Source: Panonychus citri
Taxonomy: Eukaryota; Arthropoda; Arachnida; Trombidiformes; Tetranychidae
NCBI RefSeq assembly: GCF_014898815.1
Contig: NW_026515544.1
Coordinates: 1,550,001 to 1,614,000 of the forward strand
Reading direction: 5' to 3'
Length of the DNA: 64,000 bases
Shown here: positions 38,399 through 51,018 of the stretch, one piece after another
Position numbering within the stretch: the stretch's first letter is position 1
Layout of the letters: the number at the start of each line of letters is the position of its first letter
Translations under genes and position numbers: made by a program
Notes under the pieces: generated by a model
Database searches by the model: none
Seen by the model: the letters and a program-made list of their open reading frames with translations, nothing else
Told to the model about the DNA's origin: nothing

Positions 38399-39774
38399 AT
38401 GAAGCTTGTTTTCTTCCCAATGGATGGGTATGTTTTCTGTTTACAAAAATCTCTTTTTTCTGGTTAACCCTTTTTCTTGTGATTCCAAACAATTTGTCTT
38501 TGTGATTATTGTGAGTGTTTAATTTAATCACGATTGAGTAATTGTTTTAACCTTTACTGGGATCCAAATGTAACAGATTAATTAATGTGTTCTCGTTAAT
38601 TGACTTTTCGGTTTGATTATTCAAAAGAAAAGTCTATGATTTCTATTGGAAAACAGTAAATGATTGTTACTTTTGTTTACATTTTGTCTGTTGATTGTGA
38701 TGTTTGTCTGGTTTGATTCGTTAATTGTGATTGTGTTTTATTTTGTTTTTGTCTACTAGGCATGGACATGTTAACTCTTGTATTGGTTTAGCTCGAATGC
38801 TTCGTGATCAAGGTCATGAATCGGTTTTCGTTGTTCCTTCAAATTGGTCAGTTCTCATTACTGGTCATTCGTTTTCGATTGAACCAATTGTCGATCCAAC
38901 TTGTGGTGATGTCGATCCATTGGATAGATGGGCTGGAATGGTTCGTGCTCTTGGCCCATCGTTTGCCAAAAGTCCTTCAGATCAAATCATCGATCTACTT
39001 GCTACTGATACCAAAGAATTTACTGATTATGCCAAAAGGATCGACGATCAAGTAGCAAAGGCAATTGAGAAGGTTAATCCTGATCTAATTATCATCGATT
39101 TTTATGTAACTGTTCCATCCGTAACTCGATCAGGTAAACCATGGGTTCTCCTCTATTCAGCTAATCCACTTTTCGCTTACGAATCTCCAAATAATCCCCC
39201 AAGATACTCTGGATTAGGAGCTTCTGATGATCCTAAATTGTTCCAACAATTTAGACAACTGGTTAAACAACAACTAACTGAAGTTAAAGCTGATTTCGAC
39301 TTATTCCTCAAAAGTAAAGGATTAACACCTCATGAAACTGAATTAGTTTCACCTTCACCATATCTTAATCTCTACTCTTATCCAGAAGATTTGGATTATA
39401 GTGAATTGGGTCCAGTTCCCGATAAATGGTTTCGACTTGATCATATGGTGAGAGAAGCCGAAGGAGGACCAATTGGTTTCGATGAATCTTTTTTCAATAC
39501 CAATGAAAAGATCATTTTATTCAGTTTAGGATCAATGGGAAGTGCGAATGTCACTTTGATGAATCAATTGATTGGTTTCATGGGTGAATCGAAACATCGT
39601 TTCATTGTATCCAAAGGTCCATTTCATGAGGAGATAAAATTATATGATAATATGATCGGTGGAAGATATTTGAATCAAATTAAAATTCTTCCAAAGGTTG
39701 ACCTCGTTTTAACCCATGGAGGTAACAATACATTCATTGAGACTCTTTACTTTGGTAAACCTCTTATAGTATAA
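38399..39774 (+). CDS. UGT copy 2, open but truncated at residue 347
   Basis: Exon 1 is 38399-38427 (MKLVFFPMDG-) and exon 2 is 38760-39774, with the same phase-2 intron as the full-length gene. The frame is open and almost identical to UGT 1 until FGKPLIV, where CTTATAGTATAA replaces CTTATTGTGTTACC. The last 80 residues, including the G-D-Q of the sugar-donor site, are missing, and no continuation is visible before the convergent F-box gene 154 bases downstream. A protein may be made, but normal UGT catalysis is unlikely. The ATG is preceded by CTTACAGT, a possible acceptor of a 5'-UTR intron. Confidence 0.8.
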
Positions 39775-39927
39775 GTAATAATATTGTTTCAATTTCATGA
39801 GCAAGAATATTCTTTTTCTGGCGAGTCTTTAATCGGTTAATTTTCCAGGTCAACAATCATTCCGGTATTTAATTTACTACATTCCAATTTAGTTGCAACA
39901 TAAACCATGGAACCAATGTACATGATG

Positions 39928-41351
39928 TTATTCATCATCACCACTTTGCTCAACTATCTCGAATACAAGATTTCGGTTTATTAGTCGGCAATAATCTTCG
40001 ATTATTTTGGTTATGTAATCATCAGAGTTATTGGAGTTATTGGACTTAAGCGAAGATGAGATAGATTCGGCATCGACTTGATTATATTGATTGGATCTTC
40101 TTCCACCAAAATGTTACTTGGGCAACGTATCGTCAGTTTGGTGCAATTAGGAAATTGAAATGCGATATTTTCGGTCAGATTTTTTTTCAGAAATTCAGCA
40201 TTTTTTGTTTCTGGTGCAAACTTGATAGAGACTGTTTGGACTTTATAGTTCTTTTCGTCTCCACACTCGTCATGTTCCGATGAATATGAACTCCAAATGT
40301 CTAATTTTTGTAGATCAGGAAAGTGTGATGAATATTGAAAAGGAAGAGACAAGCTAAACGATATGAAAGTCATTTCCTCAACTCCTGGAAAAGTTGGAGT
40401 GAAGTCTGGTATTGCTGAAAAAGGATAAAGATTAATTATTATTTTTCATTTTCATATTTAATAAAATAAATTGAAAATTACCATCAAGACTTGATGCCTT
40501 AAGTTTTTTAAGATTCGGCATTCGATTAGCATACGTGTTGAAATTTTTCATGTAAGATCCACCGAAACCAGCAAACATTTGCAAATTTTCACCGAATTTG
40601 TATTTATTGAAAAAGAGATTCAGAAATCCAGGATCATTCATCAATAGTCGAGTAAGATTACCACAATATTTAACTATTTGCTGGTCTTGGTCAACATCAC
40701 AATCAAGAAACACAACACCTTCTATATCTCTGCAATTAATTGAGCGGATAAACCTCTCAGTGGATTCCCAGTGGACAATACATTCGCTATAACTCTGCAT
40801 GGACATGTGAGAGGAGTAGGAATATATAGAGCTTCTAATAGCTTCAATTCCAATCAGATTAAAATTAATATCGAATTTGCTATTAGAATTTTCGAGTTAG
40901 GAAAAAGTTTTTGAATTACCTCGAGGTTCGGAAATACTTCGGCCACATTGATATTCTCCATGAATAGATAACTCTTGGTGTAGATATTGTCAGGCGGAGG
41001 TAAGATCTTTCTTTCTGACACATTAGCTACTATTAAGAAGAAAATTTCAATGTTAACAAAGATTTGGTGATTGATTTTAATTAGTTGATCAATCGGACGG
41101 CTCTTAAAACTTACATGTTAAGCGTGTGATTTTCTCATATCGAATCTGAACCAATTTTCGCCATTTTGAACAAACTTTTGTGAGCAAAACAAAAATGAAG
41201 AGCAACAAACGCAAAAACTTACAAATGGTCAATGAATATTCAAAATTCAACTGTTCTTCTTACCTGCAGATGAAGATATAAGATCTTCGAGCTCATCGAA
41301 CTTATCAAATATTGTCATCAAACAAATATCAGGAAGATCATTAAGATTCAT
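39928..41351 (-). pseudogene. F-box/LRR gene C1, two one-base frameshifts
   Basis: Exons are 41264-41351, 41115-41174, 40920-41029, 40482-40841 and 39928-40414. Exon 3 has its own subfamily signature (ANVSERKILPPPDNIYTKSY). Exon 4 is one base short near 40741 (ATTGAGCGG where C2 has ATTCGAGCGG). Exon 5 is one base short near 40035 (TTGGAGTTATT where C2 has TTGGAAGTTATT). C1 is intact at the site where C2 is broken. Confidence 0.8.
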
Positions 41352-41749
41352 GTTGATTGTGTTGTTAAAACGAACTAGAACTTTGAGTGAACAGGTTACT
41401 CTGAGTATTGAAAAAGAAAAATTTTGGCGGATTTTACTTAGAGATAATCATTTTAGCGGGTTATTAGAATTTTCTTTTCTGAGAAAATGAATAGATCGCT
41501 CTTCATGACTGATGATCCTTTTCAATAATTAACTGGATTGAACGTAAGAGACTTAATCATACAAATTATGTTCGCATTGGAAAAGTAAATTTTATTATTA
41601 TTTGATTATCAGAGTTTTTTATTGTTAACATTTTGCTTTGCTATTTCCTTGGCAATTAAATATTCTCAATGACAAATCAATCAAGAATCAATCATCAATA
41701 TGAGTGTTTTATGAGTGAAAATGAATTAATTTAATTTAAAGAGTAATAA
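41352..41749. other. Spacer right of F-box C1
   Basis: F-box 5' flank plus the recurrent TTGTTAACATTTTGCTTTGC block at about 41625; no gene. Confidence 0.5.
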
Positions 41750-42037
41750 ATTGTTTCAACAATGCAACTGGTAAATCAGAAATTAACTAAAATTGAATTG
41801 ATTAACTCATAATAGCAAAGATTTCATAGTGATTTTATTCATCGTTTCATTGTATCCAAAGGTCCATTTCATGAGGAGATAAAATTATATGATAATATGA
41901 TCGGTGGAAGATATTTGAATCAAATTAAAATTCTTCCAAAGGTTGACCTCGTTTTAACCCATGGAGGTAACAATACATTCATTGAGACTCTTTACTTTGG
42001 TATACCACTTATTTTAACTTCTAAAGATTGCATATAG
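41750..42037 (+). pseudogene. UGT C-terminal-half shard, type II (copy 1)
   Basis: The same UGT core as the shard at 29752-30042 (HRFIVSKGPF to NTFIETLYFG), followed by IPLILTSKDCI and a stop. The core is essentially identical to the full-length gene while both flanks have diverged. It lies tail-to-tail with F-box D1. Confidence 0.85.
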
Positions 42038-42303
42038 CTTGTTATTCGTGGTTGGGAGAATCGAACAAAAAATAAATAATTCGATTCTTTAAAATGTTTT
42101 TTGCAAGCCCAATCATTGTAGTAATAAATTTATTATTAATACATTTTCCTTTCCTCGCAACAAGGTACAACTGAACTTTTTAAAAATCGAAAAAAATCTC
42201 CTTTTTCTGGTTAACCCTTTTTCTTGTGATTGTATTGATTTAATTCGAATGCTTCGTGATCAAGGTCATGAATTAACCTTATTTTTATTTGATCGCAAGA
42301 TGC

Positions 42304-43775
42304 TTAGTTGGATTTTTTAAAAGGCAAAAAAAACTTAGTGTCCATATTCAGGAAATTTGCTTTCTCATAATCTCTTTCCTCGACTATTTCGAATACAAGG
42401 TTTCGATTTTCATGTCGGCAGTAATCTGCGATTTTTTTGGTTATGTCATCACCAAGGTCATTGAAATTTGTTGGACTTAAACGAAGAAGAGATAAATTCG
42501 GCATTGTCTTGATTATATTGAATGGATCATTTTTCGTAAAAACTTTACTTGGGCAAAGTATCGTCAGTTCTAGGCAATTAGGGAATTGAAATGCGACATT
42601 TTTGATCAGATTTTTTGTAATAGTACGTAGATTTCTTGGATTTGGTTGAAAAACAATGGAAACTTTTCGAACATTGTAATTCTTTTTGTATATTGGTGGC
42701 CTAACATAATTCGATAAACTTATATGAGAACTGATGTGTAAACTTCGTAAATCAGGGAAGCATGATGGCCATACAAAAGGAGATCCTGGCCAGTGCGATT
42801 CGAAAGTGATTTTTTCTACTCCTGGATACACTTGGTATGGGTTTGGTTCTGGAGAAAATAAAGATTAAGATTTTTTCTAATAAGTTAAAAGTGAAAATTA
42901 CCTTTAAGATCATTTGCAAAGAGATTTTTAAGATTCGGCATTCGCGTAGCATAAGTGTTGAAAGTTGCCATGTAAGATCCACAAAAACTACCACCAAACA
43001 TTTGCAACTTTTCACCGAATTTGTATTTATTGAAAAAGAGATTCAAGAATCCAGAATCATTCACCAATAGTCGAGTAAGATTACCACAGTGTTTAACTAT
43101 TTGTTGGTCAAGGTCAACGTCACAATGACGATCATCAACACTTTCTACTTCACTTTTGCATTCAAGTCGAGTGGATAAACCTCGCAGTGGATTCCCAGTA
43201 GACAATACATTCGCTATAACTCTGCATGGACATGTTTGAGGAGTAGAAGGAATATAAAGAACTTCCAATAGCTTCAATTCCAATCAGATTAAAAGTTAAT
43301 ATCAAATTTGCTATTAAAATTTTTTAAAAGAAAAAGTTTATAATTTACCTCGAGGTTCGGAAATACTTCGGCCACATTGATATTCTCTATGAATAGATAA
43401 CTCTTGGTGTAGATATTGTCAGGCGGAGGTAATATCTTCCTTCTTGACGCAACTAATGAGAAAAAAAGTTTTATGGTGAGTTAAATGATCAAAGATTTGT
43501 TGACTGATTAGTATTAAAACGTTTAAATGGAAGCTTACATGTTAACGCTGTGATTTTCTCATATCGAATCTGAACCAATTTCCGCCATTTTGAACAAACT
43601 TTTGTGAGTAAAACAAAAATGAAGAGCAACAAACGCAAAAACTTACAAATGGTCAATGAATATTCAGGATTCAACTGTTCTTCTTACCTGCAGATGAAGA
43701 TATAAGATCTTCGAGCTCATCGAACTTATCAAATATTGTCATCAAACAAATATCAGGAAGATCATTTAGATTCAT
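42304..43775 (-). CDS. F-box/LRR-like protein D1, intact, 388 aa
   Basis: Exons are 43688-43775, 43539-43598, 43349-43452, 42902-43271 and 42304-42848; all borders are GT-AG with a continuous frame. The F-box is LNDLPDICLMTIFDKFDEL plus CSKWRKLVQIRYEKI. The LRR part contains CGNLTRLLVND, FNKYKFGEKLQMFGG, MPNLKNLF, CFPDLRSLHIS and MPNLSLLRLSP. Exon 4 carries one extra codon (MFGGSFCGS), so the LRR loop is slightly longer than in D2. This and D2 are the best candidates for functional members. A plus-strand 77-codon frame over exon 4 is a shadow. Confidence 0.85.
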
Positions 43776-44548
43776 GTTGATTGTGTTGTTAAAACGAACT
43801 AGAACTTTGAGTGAACAGGTTACTCTGAGTATTGAAAAGAAAATTTTATGGATTTTACTTAGAGATAATCATTTTAGCGGGTTATTAGAATTTTCGGAGA
43901 AAATGAATAGATCGCTCTTCATGACTGATGATCCTTTTCGATAATTAACTGGATTGAACGTAAGAGACTTAATCATAGAAATTATGTTCGCATTGGAAAA
44001 GTAAATTTTATTATTATTTGATTATCAGAGTTTTTTATTGTTAACATTTTGCTTTGCTATTTCCTTGGCAATTAAATATTCTCAATGACAAATCAATCAA
44101 GAATCAATTATCAATATGAGTCTTTCATGAGTGAAATGAATCAATTTAATCTAAAGAGTAATAAGCAAAATCCAAAATAAATGATCAAAGCCTAAGCTGC
44201 CTTATGATCAAATTTTAGCCTCAAAATTTGCAATAACCACGAAGGGCCCTTAATCGTTTTAAATTTTTCAGACTCAATAATCATTCCAACAATGAATTTA
44301 CTATTAATACATTTCCATTTCCTCGCAACAAGACATTCAATTGCACTCACTAGAAGTCGTAAAAATTTTACTGATACCAAAGAGTTTACTGGTTATGTCA
44401 AAGGATCGACGATCAAACTTGAACTAAAATCAGGTATAAATGCATTTTCAGTTTTTCATTGAGCTTTGGGAAGAGTGAAAGATAATCAGGATAAACAATT
44501 AACAATTACAATTAATTCCAAGGGTTGTGTTAATCTTTTACAACTTAC
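43776..44548. other. Mosaic spacer with flank blocks and a UGT shard
   Basis: F-box D1 5' flank, the recurrent flank block (about 44040), an F-box 3'-flank-like block (44195-44365) and a 48-base UGT shard (about 44369-44416). Same order as 34122-34901. Confidence 0.6.
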
Positions 44549-45300
44549 CATTGAGACAAAGGTTGAGACTATTATCTTCAGAGGTACAGAAACATGAGTA
44601 ACCCTGATTCTCAGGTAATGAGGCACAAATTGTATCCTTGATACAAGGATTGTTTTCTTTTGAGCAAAAATTGTCACCACTCACCAATTGACAATGATTC
44701 CCTGTGTAACCAGGTTTACATTTACATGAGCCATCGATTGGTGATATTAAAGGTAAACAGGTACCACCATTATGACAGGGAAAAAAATTAGCTAATAGTG
44801 ATGAGGATGAGGATGATGGATAAGTTGTTGTTGTTGTGGGTGGTGAGGTTGTATCTTTGGTGTATCTTTGGATGGTTGATCCTGAACAAGGCATTTCAAG
44901 GCAATCGATTATGTTAACAGTTCGTATTATTGAATTAGATGAAGATGAAGACGAAGATGATTTCTCTAAGATATTGGGTAAATTTACAGTTTTATCTATC
45001 GAGAAACTATAAAGGCAACCGATTAGTCCCGTTTTAAGGCCGATATTATTGTAAACATTGGTTCGATTGGTTTTTATCCAACCAAGGTAAAGGTTTCAAT
45101 CAAGTGAACTCAGGGAACCCGGAGATGACCCGGTAACATCAGACTGACCATCAATGGACAATATACCATCTTTCATGAAACGTTTCGCTACTAAATGGAC
45201 AACAGATCCAATAGAAATTGTCTCCTTTGATCTTATAATAACCATACCAGAACCAAGATCATATCGAAGCTCAATGCGACATTTTCGATTGACAAACGTG
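44549..45300 (-). pseudogene. Laminin-G/EGF (perlecan-like) shard, copy 2
   Basis: The cleanest shard. Its EGF part is open: LANFFPCHNGGTCLPL, GSCKCKPGYTGNHC, then NFCSKENNPCIKDTICASLP and FCTSEDNSLNLCLNG, ending at a GT donor at 44547-44548. Upstream, the laminin-G core is open to SSPGSLSSLD, then stops at the shared lesion before the LYLGW strand. In a working gene this exon would be followed by a second laminin-G domain. Here, on the same strand, it is followed by F-box D1 instead. Confidence 0.78.
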
Positions 45301-45620
45301 CATTAAAATTATGGTCATTGAACAAATATCAGGCAGACTATTAAGATGCATGTTGATGGTTACAACCGCTAAAATTGTTGATTGACAAAAACATCACGTT
45401 AGGAAAAACTTTCAACTGAAAAGAGAAATTTTTTGGAAAATTTTAAGCTTCTTTCTTTGTTTTCATCAGAATCACATAAGTTATCACTATAATAACCAAA
45501 GTTATTAAATTTAGATATTGAATAAATTTACAATCTTATCTATTGAGAAACTGTAAAGGCAATCAATTAGTCCCGATAGGTCGATATTATTGTAAATATT
45601 GGTTTGATTTGTTTTCTCCC
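45301..45620 (-). pseudogene. F-box exon-1 relic joined to an older laminin-G/EGF relic, copy 2
   Basis: Near-identical to 35641-35970: former F-box start at 45351, and diverged EGF-tail/laminin-G sequence at about 45445-45620. Confidence 0.6.
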
Positions 45621-45629
45621 ACGAATTCC

Positions 45630-47117
45630 CTATGTTTCGTTAAAGGTGAAAAAAAGATGAGTACCAACGTTCATGCGGGCCTGTACCCCACCAGAACCTT
45701 GGTGGACTATTCTGAATACCAGGTTTCGATTCTCTTTTCGACAAAAATCATCGATTATCTTGATTATGTCGCTTTCGTGATTATTGGTGGTTATCAGAGG
45801 TAAATAAAGAGAAGATAAATTTGGCATCGCCTTGATTATTTCGATTGTATCCTCTATTGTTACAAAATTGGTGAAGGCAAATATCGTCAGACTGGTACAA
45901 TTAGGATATCGAAATGTAATTTCTTTCATTACATGACGTGCTTGACTCCTCTCTAGGATTGTATAATCGGTAAAATTGAGAAAGACTTTTCGAACATTAT
46001 AATTACTTTTAGGAATTGATTCTGCTAAACTACCAAATTTTCCAGAATCATAATCGATGTAAGCAATATGTAAATCTCTTAAATCAGGAAAGCGCGATGA
46101 CCATCGAGAGTAAAAGAGATAATTACTACCTGAGGCTAGAGTTAATTCTTCTACTCCTGGAAACTTGTAACCAAAGCTTGAAACTGGAAGTTCTCTGTAA
46201 CTGATAAAATAAATGAATATTAATTTCTCTTATTAACAATCGTAACAAGTGAAAATTACCTTCCTTATCTTGTAAATAAAGTTTTTTAAGATTCGGCATT
46301 CGATTAGCATAAGTGATGAAAGTACCTATTTTAGATCCACAAAATCCACCAAACATTTTCAACTTAGCACCGAATTTATATTTATTGAAAAAGAGATCAA
46401 GAAATTTAGGATCGTTCACCAAAAGTCGAGTAAGATTACCACAGTGTTTAACTATTTCCTGGTCCAGGTCAACATGATGTTGGGCTTTACCCTTATATAT
46501 TTCATAGGTGCTTACGCGCTCGAATTCAACAAACAATCCCCTCAGTGGATTTCCAGTGGACAATACATTTGCTACAACTCTACATAGACATATTGGACCA
46601 AAAGAATGAGCTTCCAATAGCTTTTATAGCAATAAGATTAAAAGTTAATATCAAATTTACTATTAGAATTTTCGAGAAGAAAAAAAGTTTCTAATTTACC
46701 TTGAGGTTCGGAAATACTTCGGCAACATTGATATTCTCCATGAATTTATAACTTTTCGTGTAGATATTCTGAGGTTTAGGTAATATATATACCTTGTTTC
46801 TTGGTGAAACTATTAAGAAAAGATTTTATAGTCAGTTGAAATTTGGTGATTGATTTGAATTAGTTAGTAAATCGTTCAGATCATGAAACTTACATGTCAA
46901 GCCTGTGATTTTCTCGCATCGAATCTGCGCCAATCTCCGCCATTTTGAACAAACTTTTGTGTGGAAGAAAAAAGAGAAGAAACAAAAAGACCTTAAGTTG
47001 CCGATTCAGATCTCAATTGTTATTCTTACCTTGAGATATAATTAGAAGATCTTCAAGCTCATCAAACTTATCAAATATTGTCATCAAACAAATATCATAT
47101 AGATCATTAACATTCAT
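45630..47117 (-). pseudogene. F-box/LRR gene E2, one-base frameshift at start of exon 5
   Basis: Exons are 47030-47117, 46894-46953, 46700-46809, 46260-46620 and 45630-46200. It matches E1 except that near 46180 AAGCTTGGAAACTGG has lost one G (AAGCTTGAAACTGG). Exon 5 therefore runs into a stop within about 16 codons. The remainder of exon 5 is open in the proper frame and ends with the longer tail (NVGTHLFFTFNET). If the G is a sequence error, E2 would encode the complete subfamily-E protein. Confidence 0.8.
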
Positions 47118-47498
47118 GTTGATGGTTAAAAGGCACTAAAATTGTTGATTGACAAAAAACTTAAAATGATGGGAAAAAACTTTTAAAGTTGCGAATGGAA
47201 ATGTTTGTTTATCGGACTAGTTTGACTGGACTGGTAACCAGAGAGACATTTCACCTTTCATCAGCTAGAACATCGCCTCGAGCGATTCACCCGCTTTTTA
47301 CAAAAAAAGCTCGAAGGTCAAAGATGTGACAAAAAATGAACCGCATTCACTACAAATGATTGTCTTTAAGTGATAAGTTGTAATTAATCAATCGCTGATC
47401 AAAATAGTCCACAGTCAATCTGACTTTTCCTTACCGTCCAAAAGATGTACTTACGATTTCTTAATTGTTTCAATCGAGAAGTAAATTAATAAATTCAA
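47118..47498. other. 5' flank of F-box E2
   Basis: Nearly identical to 37460-37840; likely promoter region, no gene. Confidence 0.5.
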
Positions 47499-47788
47499 TT
47501 AATTGTTGGACAAGTAAGTGTTTATTAGTATTTGAATTTTATTCGTGGTAGATTTTTTCTTTGTTTTCAGTAGAATCACATGTATTATCATTGTAATCGC
47601 CAAAGTGATTACATTTACAGAGAAAACATCAAATTGTGGGACACAAATTGAATTTGATGATGATGATGAAGATGAAGATGATGAACAAGGATTAGGTGAT
47701 TCACATGGTGGTCCAGAGTATTTGGCAATATTGAAAATCTCAATTGATCGGTCAAGCAAATCATCTACAAATATCACCATTGAGTAAA
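47499..47788 (-). pseudogene. Laminin-G tail + EGF-like shard, copy 3
   Basis: Near-identical to 37841-38130 with the same one-base EGF frameshift. Confidence 0.75.
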
Positions 47789-48077
47789 ATCATTTGATTT
47801 TAAATCAAATTGATTGAATTTCAATCATTGATGGAAAACTTTCGATTCTCATTCGAATAGATTTTCTTGTACTTGTATCTGTTTACTTATTTTCGTTTGA
47901 TCAACAGAACTTTGAGTTTCTCGATTGAGAGAGAGTGTTACATTTTCTCAATCAACTATACTAAACTAAATAATTAAATAACAATAAACTATTTTTTATA
48001 ATTTTCTTTAATTGTTGTTGATTTGATTTGTTTTTTTGTTCTATTCTCATCTCCAATCTTCATCATCTTCTTACAGT

Positions 48078-49439
48078 ATGAAGCTTGTTTTCTTCCCAAT
48101 GGATGGGTATGTTTTCTGTTTACAAAAATCTCTTTTTTCTGGTTAATCCTTTTTCTTGTGATTCCAAACAATTTGTCTTTGTGATTATTGTGAGTGTTTA
48201 ATTTGATCACAATTGAGTAATTGTTTTAACCTTTACTGGGATCCAAATGTAACCAATAAATTAATGTTCTTGTTAATTGGCTTTTCGGTTTGATTATTCA
48301 AAAGAAAAGTCTATGATTTCTATTGGAAAACAGTAAATGATTGTTACTTTTGTTTACATTTTGTCTGTTGATTGTGATGTTTTGATTCGTTAATTGTGAT
48401 TGTGTTTTATTTTGTTTTTGTCTACTAGGCATGGACACGTTAACTCTTGTATTGGTTTAGCTCGAATGCTTCGTGATCAAGGTCATGAATCGGTTTTCGT
48501 TGTTCCTTCAAATTGGTCAGTTCTCATTACTGGTCATTCGTTTTCGATTGAACCAATTGTCGATCCAACTTGTGGTGATGTAGATCCATTGGATAGATGG
48601 GCTGGAATGGTTCGTGCTCTTGGCCCATCGTTTGCCAAAAGTCCTTCAGATCAAATCATCGATCTACTTGCTACTGATACCAAAGAATTTACTGATTATG
48701 CCAAAAGGATCGACGATCAAGTAGCAAAGGCCATTGAGAAGGTTAATCCTGATCTAATTATCATCGATTTTTATGTAACTGTTCCATCCGTAACTCGATC
48801 AGGTAAACCATGGGTTCTCCTTTACTCAGCTAATCCACTTTTCGCTTACGAATCTCCAAATAATCCCCAAGATACTCTGGATTAGAGTTTGATGATCCTA
48901 AATTGTTCCAACAATTTAGACAACTGGTTAAACAACAACTAACTGAAGTTAAAGCTGATTTTGACTTATTCCTTGAAAGTAAAGGATTAACACCTCATGA
49001 AACTGAATTAGTTTCACCTTCACCATATCTTAATCTCTACTCTTATCCAGAAGATTTGGATTATAGTGAATTGGGTCCAGTTCCTGATAAATGGTTTCGA
49101 CTTGATCATATGGTGAGAGAAGCCGAAGGAGGACCAATTGGTTTCGATGAATCTTTTTTCAATACCAATGAAAAGATCATTTTATTCAGTTTAGGATCAA
49201 TGGGAAGTGCGAATGTCACTTTGATGAATCAATTGATTGGTTTCATGGGTGAATCGAAACATCGTTTCATTGTATCCAAAGGTCCATTTCATGAGGAGAT
49301 AAAATTATATGATAATATGATCGGTGGAAGATATTTGAATCAAATTAAAATTCTTCCAAAGGTTGACCTCGTTTTAACCCATGGAGGTAACAATACATTC
49401 ATTGAGACTCTTTACTTTGGTAAACCTCTTATAGTATAA
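48078..49439 (+). pseudogene. UGT copy 3, frameshifted and truncated
   Basis: Exon 1 is 48078-48106 and exon 2 is 48429-49439. The frame is open to residue about 162 (NNPQDTLD), where a five-C run has become four (about 48865-48868). Some 20 bases on, three more bases are missing, so the frame shifts and stops at 48885. The rest is open in another frame from 48903 to the same C-terminal stop (PLIV) as copy 2. It therefore carries the old truncation plus a private lesion. Confidence 0.88.
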
Positions 49440-49592
49440 GTAATAATATTGTTTCAATTTCATGAGCAAGAATATTCTTTTTCTGGCGAGTCTTTAATCG
49501 GTTAATTTTCCAGGTCAACAATCATTCCGGTATTTAATTTACTACATTCCAATTTAGTTGCAACATAAACCATGGAACCAATGTACATGATG

Positions 49593-51018
49593 TTATTCAT
49601 CATCACCACTTTGCTCAACTATCTCGAATACAAGATTTCGGTTTATTAGTCGGCAATAATCTTCGATTATTTTGGTTATGTAATCATCAGAGTTATTGGA
49701 AGTTATTGGACTTAAGCGAAGATGAGATAGATTCGGCATCGACTTGATTATATTGATTGGATCTTCTTCCACCAAAATGTTACTTGGGCAACGTATCGTC
49801 AGTTTGGTGCAATTAGGAAATTGAAATGCGATATTTTCGGTCAGATTTTTTTTCAGAAATTCAGCATTTTTTGTTTCTGGTGCAAACTTGATAGAGACTG
49901 TTTGGACTTTATAGTTCTTTTCGTCTCCACACTCGTCATGTTCCGATGAATATGAACCCAAATGTCTAATTTTTGTAGATCAGGAAAGTGTGATGAATAT
50001 TGAAAAGGAAGAGACAAGCTAAACGATATGAAAGTCATTTCCTCAACTCCTGGAAAAGTTGGAGTGAAGTCTGGTATTGCTGAAAAAGGATAAAGATTAA
50101 TTATTATTTTTCATTTTCATATTTAATAAAATAAATTGAAAATTACCATCAAGACTTGATGCCTTAAGTTTTTTAAGATTCGGCATTCGATTAGCATACG
50201 TGTTGAAATTTTTCATGTAAGATCCACCGAAACCAGCAAACATTTGCAAATTTTCACCGAATTTGTATTTATTGAAAAAGAGATTCAGAAATCCAGGATC
50301 ATTCATCAATAGTCGAGTAAGATTACCACAATATTTAACTATTTGCTGGTCTTGGTCAACATCACAATCAAGAAACACAACACCTTCTATATCTCTGCAA
50401 TTAATTCGAGCGGATAAACCTCTCAGTGGATTCCCAGTGGACAATACATTCGCTATAACTCTGCATGGACATGTGAGAGGAGTAGGAATATATAGAGCTT
50501 CTAATAGCTTCAATTCCAATCAGATTAAAAATTAATATCGAATTTGCTATTAGAATTTTCGAGTTAGGAAAAAGTTTTTGAATTACCTCGAGGTTCGGAA
50601 ATACTTCGGCCACATTGATATTCTCCATGAATAGATAACTCTTGGTGTAGATATTGTAAGGCGGAGGTAAGATCTTTCTTTCTGACACATTAGCTACTAT
50701 TAAGAAGAAAATTTCAATGTTAACAAAGATTTGGTGATTGATTTTAATTAGTTGATTAATCGGACGGCTCTTAAAACTTACATGTTAAGCGTGTGATTTT
50801 CTCATATCGAATCTGAACCAATTTTCGCCATTTTGAACAAACTTTTGTGAGCAAAACAAAAATGAAGAGCAACAAACGCAAAAACTTACAAATGGTCAAT
50901 GAATATTCAGGATTCAACTGTTCTTCTTACCTGCAGATGAAGATATAAGATCTTCGAGCTCATCGAACTTATCAAATATTGTCATCAAACAAATATCAGG
51001 AAGATCATTAAGATTCAT
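49593..51018 (-). pseudogene. F-box/LRR gene C2, one-base frameshift in exon 5
   Basis: Exons are 50931-51018, 50782-50841, 50587-50696, 50147-50507 and 49593-50079. Exons 1-4 are in frame. Exon 5 is one base short near 49957: GAACCCAAATG where C1 has GAACTCCAAATG. That splits it into MTFISFSLSLPFQ… and EHDECGDEKNYKV… frames. C2 is the least damaged member of subfamily C. Confidence 0.8.

Noticed and set aside
39775..39927. Possible downstream exon that would restore the UGT C-terminus after FGKPLIV in copies 2-4
   Set aside because: I found no sequence resembling the missing 80 residues (LPLFGDQHDN onward) between the stop and the next gene in any of the three copies.
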